Assembly: GCF_021729015.1 (NCBI RefSeq)
Contig: NZ_JAJQQZ010000001.1
Coordinates: 248,001-312,000, forward strand
Reading direction: 5' to 3'
From: Halobacterium rubrum
GTDB lineage: Archaea > Halobacteriota > Halobacteria > Halobacteriales > Halobacteriaceae
DNA: 64,000 nt
Shown here piece by piece: positions 59,786 to 64,000 of this stretch; positions within the stretch are counted from its first letter, which is position 1, and each line of letters begins with the position of its first letter. The position numbers were made by a program, and so were the translations under genes. The notes under the pieces are model-generated. The model made no database searches and was not told the DNA's origin. It saw nothing but the letters and a program-made list of their open reading frames with translations.

Positions 59786-59997
59786 GCAAAATCGGAAAAC
59801 CGTCTTTGTACGCGGGCCGATAAGTATCAGGTACAGAAACGCCTGTAATTAAATCGGTGCTTTCTTCTAACAGTTCCGTGTAGCTGCTGCTCAGGCACCC
59901 GAGCGCTGCGAATTCGGGGGTCGTCACGTCCGCCAGCCCGCGCCAGTCGCCCGCCCTGTACCGCCGCGGCCGACCACACCACAGCCATCCCCACCGA

Positions 59998-60510
59998 ATG
60001 AGCACTCCCCCAGACCCGACTCCGGTCGACTCGCTGTCCGACCCCGACGCCCTCCGCGACCGCGACGGCGTCGAGTACCTGACTGTCAGCGACGACGACC
60101 ACTTCGAGTCGAACCAGCGAACCGAGGGCGTCGCGGTCGTCGGCGTCACGAACGGCGCCGGCGACCTCGCGCTCCCGACGCTCGAAGCCGGCACGATACT
60201 CACGCACGCGATGGTCGAGGACGGCGGGGACTTCGCCGACACCGCCCGCGAGGGCACCCACGAACTCCTCGGCATCGACGTCACCCTCGACGACGTGCTG
60301 CGCGTCCGCCGGAAGGTCTCCTCGCGGCCGGACGCGGAGGAGGACGCAATCGCCCACGTCGTCGTCTACGCAGCGTCACCCGCCGGCGACGCCGAGCTGC
60401 CCGAAGAGGTCCCGTCCTGTCAGGTCGAATCGACCGACTGGTACGACGGCGTCCCCGACGACCTCGTCTCCGCAGAGATGCGCGACGACCTCGAACGCCT
60501 CCTGGAGTGA
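59998..60510 (+). CDS. Conserved acidic protein, possibly Nudix-like
   Basis: 170 residues, acidic. The central part GVAVVGVTNGAGDLALPTLE and the helix ending FADTAREGTHELLGIDV recall a Nudix fold, but the Nudix box is degenerate (one residue too long and missing one Glu), so hydrolase activity is doubtful. The end PDDLVSAEMRDDLERLL resembles the C-terminus of haloarchaeal Nudix-annotated proteins. Function unknown. It converges with the small membrane gene at 60593. Confidence 0.6.
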   Translation: MSTPPDPTPVDSLSDPDALRDRDGVEYLTVSDDDHFESNQRTEGVAVVGVTNGAGDLALPTLEAGTILTHAMVEDGGDFADTAREGTHELLGIDVTLDDVLRVRRKVSSRPDAEEDAIAHVVVYAASPAGDAELPEEVPSCQVESTDWYDGVPDDLVSAEMRDDLERLLE

Positions 60511-60554
60511 CGGCCTGCGGCCGTAGCTGTCGCTGACGCCCGCTCGCGGGCGTC
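60510..60554. terminator. Two hairpins between convergent genes
   Basis: ACGGCC-TGC-GGCCGT (60510-60524) and GACGCCCG-CTCG-CGGGCGTC (60535-60554). They lie directly after the plus-strand stop and before the convergent minus-strand stop at 60593, as expected for a two-way terminator or a barrier to read-through. Confidence 0.55.
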
Positions 60555-60592
60555 GCTGCGGACCTCCTTCGACTGCCGGCCGGAGAACTGTT

Positions 60593-60769
60593 CTACAGCC
60601 CGAAGACGCCCATGAGCGACTGGATCGCGCTGCGGGCAGCGAGGGCGACGCCGACGAGGACGGCGGCGATACCGGCGGCGACCACGGGTGCTTTCCACGC
60701 GACGACAGCGACGCCGACCACGACGAGCAACACGCCGAGGTAGCCGAGCGCGTCGAGTTTCTCGAACAT
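60593..60769 (-). CDS. Small membrane protein (DUF7470-like)
   Basis: 58 residues: MFEKLDALGYLGVLLVVVGV starts a first membrane helix and APVVAAGIAAVLVGVALAA forms the second, followed by SAIQSLMGVFGL. It is of the kind found next to the eIF1A gene in haloarchaea. Divergent from eif1A, 98 bases between the starts. Confidence 0.75.
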   Translation of the reverse strand: MFEKLDALGYLGVLLVVVGVAVVAWKAPVVAAGIAAVLVGVALAARSAIQSLMGVFGL

Positions 60770-60836
60770 ACCTCAGGCACGCCCAGCGGCGGTGGTAAGC
60801 CTGCTGGTCGGCGGTCGAATGCCGCGGAGTGGTGGG

Positions 60837-60844
60837 GTTTAAAC
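60837..60844 (+). promoter_or_regulatory. TATA box of eif1A-rio1
   Basis: GTTTAAAC ~28 bases before the ATG at 60868, implying a leaderless mRNA. Confidence 0.6.
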
Positions 60845-60867
60845 AGTTCGCTGTCCAACCGCGCCGT

Positions 60868-61155
60868 ATGAGCGAGGACGACGGCGGACGCAAGAACTTG
60901 CGAATGCCCGAGGACGACGAGGTGTTCGCGGAGGTAACGGACATGCTCGGCGCGAACCGCGTCCAGGTTCGGTGTGCGGACGGCAAGGAGCGGACGGCAC
61001 GCATCCCGGGACGGATGCAGAAGCGTATCTGGATCCGCGAGGACGACGTCGTGCTCGTGGAGCCGTGGGACTGGCAGGACGACAAGGCCGACGTGACGTG
61101 GCGCTACGAGAAGAGCGACGCCGACCAACTCCGCGAGGAAGGCCACATCGAATGA
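60868..61155 (+). CDS. eif1A: Translation initiation factor 1A
   Basis: 95 residues from the ATG at 60868. An OB-fold: [60 protein letters not shown] are diagnostic. It binds the A site of the small ribosomal subunit during start-codon selection. The frame is open 39 bases upstream, but the TATA position favours 60868. It starts an operon with rio1, 16 bases downstream. Confidence 0.96.
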   Translation: MSEDDGGRKNLRMPEDDEVFAEVTDMLGANRVQVRCADGKERTARIPGRMQKRIWIREDDVVLVEPWDWQDDKADVTWRYEKSDADQLREEGHIE

Positions 61156-61171
61156 CGGCGGTGGGACGGCG

Positions 61172-62113
61172 GTGACCGACGAGCAGGACGACTTCGGGCT
61201 GACCGAGGAGACGGAGGGAGCGCCCGGCGACGAGTTCGAGGAGATCGACGTCAGGGACACGGAAGCCGACCGCATCGCGCGCACGAAGGACCGCGAGTTC
61301 GCGGAGTTCCGGAAGCGCCTGAAGGACACCGAGCAGTTCAAACTCGACGACGGCGCGTTCGACGACGCGACGTACGCGGCCATCTACAAGCTCGTCGAGG
61401 ACGACCACGTGGGCGCGATGGGCGGCCCCATCTCCACGGGCAAGGAAGCCAACGTCTACGAGGCCCTCGACGGTGAGGGCGGCGACGTGGCGCTGAAGGT
61501 CTACCGCATCAACGCGTCGAACTTCCAGCAGATGCGGGAGTACCTCGAGGGCGACCCGCGCTTCGAGGGGCTGCGCGGCGACAAGAAGGCGGTCGTGCTG
61601 TCGTGGACGCGCAAGGAGTTCTCGAACCTGCGGCGCGCGAAGGCCGCCGGCGTGCGGGTGCCGGAGCCGCTGGCGGTCCAGCGGAACGTGCTCGTGATGG
61701 AGCTCATCGGCCGGGAGGGCGACGCCGCGCCGACGCTCAGCGACGTCGACGTGGAGAACCCCCAGATGGCCTACGAGGTCGTCCGCGAGTACGTGCGGCG
61801 GCTGTACGACGCCGGCCTCGTGCACGGCGACCTCTCGGAGTACAACGTCGTCGTCTACGAGGGCGAACTGGTCGTCATCGACGTGGGGCAGGCGGTGACC
61901 ATCCACCACCCGAACAGCGAGGATTTCCTCGAGCGGGACTGCCGGAACGTCGCGAACTTCTTCGCGCGGCAGGGCGCCGAGGACGCCGACCCCGACGACC
62001 TGCTGGCGTACGTCCACGAGCACGCGAACCCGCGCGCCGAGGCGGACACTGCGGCGGGCGCACGCGACGGCACCGAGGCAACCGAGCAGGGCAGCGACAC
62101 CGACGACGCCTGA
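61172..62113 (+). CDS. rio1: RIO1-family serine kinase
   Basis: 313 residues, GTG start 16 bases after the eif1A stop. RIO1 signatures: STGKEANVYEA (ATP loop, 88-98), ALKVYRI with Lys109, HGDLSEYNVV with catalytic Asp220 and Asn225, and VVIDVGQAV with the metal-binding Asp237. RIO1 works in maturation of the small ribosomal subunit, which fits its pairing with eIF1A. The C-terminus is an acidic, non-conserved tail. Confidence 0.95.
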   Translation: MTDEQDDFGLTEETEGAPGDEFEEIDVRDTEADRIARTKDREFAEFRKRLKDTEQFKLDDGAFDDATYAAIYKLVEDDHVGAMGGPISTGKEANVYEALDGEGGDVALKVYRINASNFQQMREYLEGDPRFEGLRGDKKAVVLSWTRKEFSNLRRAKAAGVRVPEPLAVQRNVLVMELIGREGDAAPTLSDVDVENPQMAYEVVREYVRRLYDAGLVHGDLSEYNVVVYEGELVVIDVGQAVTIHHPNSEDFLERDCRNVANFFARQGAEDADPDDLLAYVHEHANPRAEADTAAGARDGTEATEQGSDTDDA

Positions 62114-62140
62114 GCGGGCTGGCCCTGCTGCACCGAAAGT

Positions 62141-62149
62141 GTTTTTGAC
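62141..62149 (+). promoter_or_regulatory. TATA-like box of the trpS leader
   Basis: GTTTTTGAC centred about 26 bases before the ATG at 62171, so transcription would start at or just before that ATG. Confidence 0.55.
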
Positions 62150-62170
62150 GCGGTTCCCGGAATCCGGAGT

Positions 62171-62239
62171 ATGCAGTCCGCTCTCCGCGGCTGGCGCTGG
62201 CGCGTCCGGGGAGCGGACAGTCTCGTCGCCGCGGCCTGA
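62171..62239 (+). CDS. Candidate trpS leader peptide (22 codons)
   Basis: Too short for standard gene calls. Reads MQSALRGWRWRVRGADSL and ends VAAA, stop at 62237-62239. Two Trp codons, TGG-CGC-TGG at 62192-62200, in 22 codons are far above the usual rate for this rare residue, and the next gene is tryptophanyl-tRNA synthetase. The TATA-like box at 62141-62149 places the ATG at the 5' end of the mRNA (leaderless). It overlaps an 11-bp hairpin whose loop holds the Trp codons. Role proposed: ribosome slowing at the Trp codons when charged tRNA-Trp is scarce alters folding of the leader and raises trpS expression. Inference from sequence only. Confidence 0.55.
   Translation: MQSALRGWRWRVRGADSLVAAA
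62176..62218 (+). promoter_or_regulatory. Leader hairpin with Trp codons in its loop
   Basis: GTCCGCTCTCC (62176-62186) pairs with GGGGAGCGGAC (62208-62218): 11 bp with one G-U pair, loop 21 bases. The right arm can alternatively pair with either of two downstream TCCGTTC copies (62276-62282 and 62285-62291), giving mutually exclusive structures. Confidence 0.65.
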
Positions 62240-62338
62240 CGGGCGTCACCCGCTCGGGTTGGGGGCGTGGCTCACTCCGTTCTCTCCGTTCTCGCGTACC
62301 GCCTGCCGACTACCAGCCACGCACCCACTCACACACGC

Positions 62339-63478
62339 ATGACAGACGACGATACCGTGACGCCGTACGCCGTCGAGGGCGAGGACCTCGACTACGAGAA
62401 GCTGCTCGCTCGCTTCGGCGCGGACGAACTGACCGACGACCAGCGCGCCCGGTTCCCCGACCACCCACTGGTACGACGAGGGCTGTTCTACGCCGGCCGG
62501 GACGTCGACGACTTCCTGGCGGCCGACACGCAGTCTATCGTCACCGGCGTCGGCCCCTCGGGGCCGATGCACCTCGGGCACGCGATGGTGTTCTACTTCG
62601 CGAAACGCCTGCAGGACGAGCTCGGCGCCCGGGTCTACATTCCACTCTCCGACGACGAGAAGTACTGGTTCAAAGACCAGACGCCCGCGGAGACTGGGGA
62701 CTACCTCCGGGAGAATCTCCGTGACCTGCTCGCGGTCGGCTTCGACCCCGAGCTGACCCGCATCGTCGTCGACACCCGTGACGCCGACGTGCTCTACCCG
62801 CTGGCGACGGCCTTCGCCGGGGACGTGCGGCACGCGACGCTGCAGAACGTCTACGGCGAGCCGGACAACGTCGGGCAGGCGTTCTACCCGGCGGTCCAGA
62901 CCGCCCACCTCCTGCTCCCGCAGATCGTCCACGGTGAGCACGAGACACTCGTCCCCATCGCCGTCGACCAGGACCCCCACGTGCGGGTGAGCCGGGACGT
63001 CGCCGCCAAGGCCCGCTACCCGGTCGGGAAGCCCGGGGCGCTCCTGATGCAGTTCCTCCCGTCCCTGGAGGGGCCGGGGAAGATGAGCAGCTCCGAGGGC
63101 GTCTCCATCCGGCTCACCGACGACCCCGACACCGTCCGCGAGAAGGTCCGGAAGCACGCCTACACCGGGGGCCGCGCGAGCGTCGAGGAGCACCGCGAGC
63201 GGGGCGGCGTCCCCGAGGAGGACGTCCCGTTCCAGTACCTCTCGGCGTTCTTCGAGCGCGACGACGACGAACTCGCGCGAATCGAGCGCGAGTACCGGGC
63301 GGGCGACCTGCTCTCGGGCGAGCTCAAGGAGCTCGCCGCCGACCGCATCGCGGACTTCCTCGAGGGCCACCAGCAGCGGCGTGCGGCACTCGGTGACGTC
63401 GACGCCGAACTCGAAGCGTTCCGGCTCACCGACGACGAGCGCGAGCGTGCGCGCGACGCGGTCGGGTTCGGGTACTGA
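62339..63478 (+). CDS. trpS: Tryptophanyl-tRNA synthetase
   Basis: 379 residues from the ATG at 62339; an in-frame start at 62267 adds unrelated residues. Archaeal/eukaryotic-type TrpRS: GVGPSGPMHLGH (70-81), IPLSDDEKYWFKDQT, QDPHVRVSRDVAAK and KMSSS (248-252). The ~60-residue N-terminal part (MTDDDTVTPYAVEGED) is the normal extension. It charges tRNA-Trp. The 99 bases between the leader stop and the ATG are GC-rich, with pyrimidine-rich TCCGTTCTC repeats. Confidence 0.96.
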   Translation: MTDDDTVTPYAVEGEDLDYEKLLARFGADELTDDQRARFPDHPLVRRGLFYAGRDVDDFLAADTQSIVTGVGPSGPMHLGHAMVFYFAKRLQDELGARVYIPLSDDEKYWFKDQTPAETGDYLRENLRDLLAVGFDPELTRIVVDTRDADVLYPLATAFAGDVRHATLQNVYGEPDNVGQAFYPAVQTAHLLLPQIVHGEHETLVPIAVDQDPHVRVSRDVAAKARYPVGKPGALLMQFLPSLEGPGKMSSSEGVSIRLTDDPDTVREKVRKHAYTGGRASVEEHRERGGVPEEDVPFQYLSAFFERDDDELARIEREYRAGDLLSGELKELAADRIADFLEGHQQRRAALGDVDAELEAFRLTDDERERARDAVGFGY

Positions 63479-63529
63479 GCCCGAGACCGAGGCCCCACCT
63501 CTAAGACCCGCCGCGTCGACTACGCAGCC

Positions 63530-64000
63530 ATGAACGAGGACGCCGAGGCCGCCTTCGCGGCGGTCGCGGACGAACTCCGGGTTCGCATCCTCCGCGAGCT
63601 CTGGGACGCCGACGACCCCCTGTCGTTCTCGGAGCTCCGGGAGCGCGTCGGCGTCCGGGACTCCGGGCGGTTCAACTACCACCTCGGCGAGCTCCGTGGG
63701 CGGTTCGTGGAGAAAGACGAGGACGCGGGCGGCTACGACCTCCGGTTCGCCGGCCGGAAGCTCGTCGGCGGGCTCTACTCGGGGGTGTACACGGAGGCCG
63801 CCGAGCCTGTCGGCCCCCAGCCGGTCGACGGCTCCTGTGTGACCTGCGGCGGCGACCTCGAAGCCGTCTACGAGGACGAACACGGCAAGGTCGACTGCAC
63901 GGACTGCGAGGTGACGCTCATCCAGACGGGCGTCCCGCCGGCGTTCGTCGACGGCCGGGAGGACGACCTCGCGGCCGCCGTCGACGGCTACGTCCGCACG
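63530..64000 (+). CDS. ArsR-like wHTH regulator with zinc ribbon, 3' end outside window
   Basis: 157 residues visible, frame open at the window end. The wHTH (AFAAVADELRVRILRELWDA, FSELRERVGVRDSGRFNYHL) is followed by GGLYSGVYTEA and a zinc ribbon CVTCGGDLEA ... CTDCEVTLI. Paralog of the gene at 58901, with which it shares the DSGRFNYHL recognition-helix end and LYSG/VYSG turn. Likely transcription regulator. Confidence 0.85.
   Translation, partial: MNEDAEAAFAAVADELRVRILRELWDADDPLSFSELRERVGVRDSGRFNYHLGELRGRFVEKDEDAGGYDLRFAGRKLVGGLYSGVYTEAAEPVGPQPVDGSCVTCGGDLEAVYEDEHGKVDCTDCEVTLIQTGVPPAFVDGREDDLAAAVDGYVRT

Noticed and set aside
62114-62338. A possible tRNA gene in the rio1-trpS gap, because of its strong hairpin.
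   Set aside because: No T-loop GGTTCRA, no D-loop pattern and no acceptor stem could be found; the hairpin is better explained by the leader ORF.
62267-62338. An N-terminal extension of TrpS from an upstream in-frame GTG.
   Set aside because: The extra residues are unlike the family, and the ATG at 62339 gives the usual TrpRS start.

Overview
The window is a gene-dense, high-GC stretch of a haloarchaeal chromosome. The evidence is acidic proteins with strongly GC-ending codons, archaeal information-processing genes (PCNA, PriL, Hjc, RFC small subunit, TBP, eIF1A, Rio1, archaeal-type TyrS and TrpS), a bacterioopsin-activator-type regulator, HalX and HalOD1 domains, many wHTH genes of the DUF7344 type, and TATA-like boxes about 26-31 bases before start codons (leaderless transcripts). 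Family-level placement in class Halobacteria is safe. A Halobacterium-like genus is plausible but not shown. No rRNA, tRNA or CRISPR array was recognised.

Region 1 (1-13.1 kb) is about export and the cell surface. Two tatC genes diverge from one short promoter region. A wHTH membrane protein and a secreted protein follow on the minus strand. Then comes a run of secreted DUF1102-type proteins (5.3-10.5 kb), a SipW-type signal peptidase with an unusual extracytoplasmic extension, and a DUF5305 membrane protein. The secreted proteins share one signal-peptide and first-strand pattern. Three of them have the same CAATACTAC box upstream, and two have the same hairpin-plus-Shine-Dalgarno leader. I read this as one surface-fibre or matrix system resembling the SipW/TasA arrangement of Bacillus.

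Region 2 (13.1-24.6 kb) begins with two back-to-back fragments of an ABC-transporter permease pair, an RHH regulator with a queuosine/preQ0-type transporter, and rlmE. From 15.8 to 24.6 kb follows an accessory island: four alpha/beta hydrolases with the nucleophile serine at residue 94 in all four, an S9 peptidase, an unknown protein, a DUF7344 gene, and broken pieces of a histidine kinase and of an unrecognised gene, separated by long gene-poor gaps.

Region 3 (25-57 kb) is mostly conserved core: PEP carboxylase, a DUF4382 lipoprotein, a cation exchanger, PCNA, a HalX protein with a degenerate receiver, an HD hydrolase, archaetidylserine decarboxylase, PriL, a SWIM protein, Hjc, a Bat-type regulator, SAH hydrolase and an MTA/SAH deaminase (linked methyl-cycle steps), HisG, TBP, a Trm-G10 tRNA methyltransferase carrying an in-frame palindromic insertion, RfcC, a DUF7282 surface protein, RNase Z, a DUF7344/DICT pair and a DUF460 protein.

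Region 4 (57-64 kb) holds a hairpin-rich intergenic element, tyrS, small zinc-finger and wHTH proteins, eIF1A-rio1, and trpS. Upstream of trpS is a candidate leaderless 22-codon leader peptide. Its two Trp codons lie in the loop of an 11-bp hairpin, which is the arrangement expected of ribosome-dependent attenuation. I regard this and the DUF1102/SipW cluster as the most interesting parts of the window.
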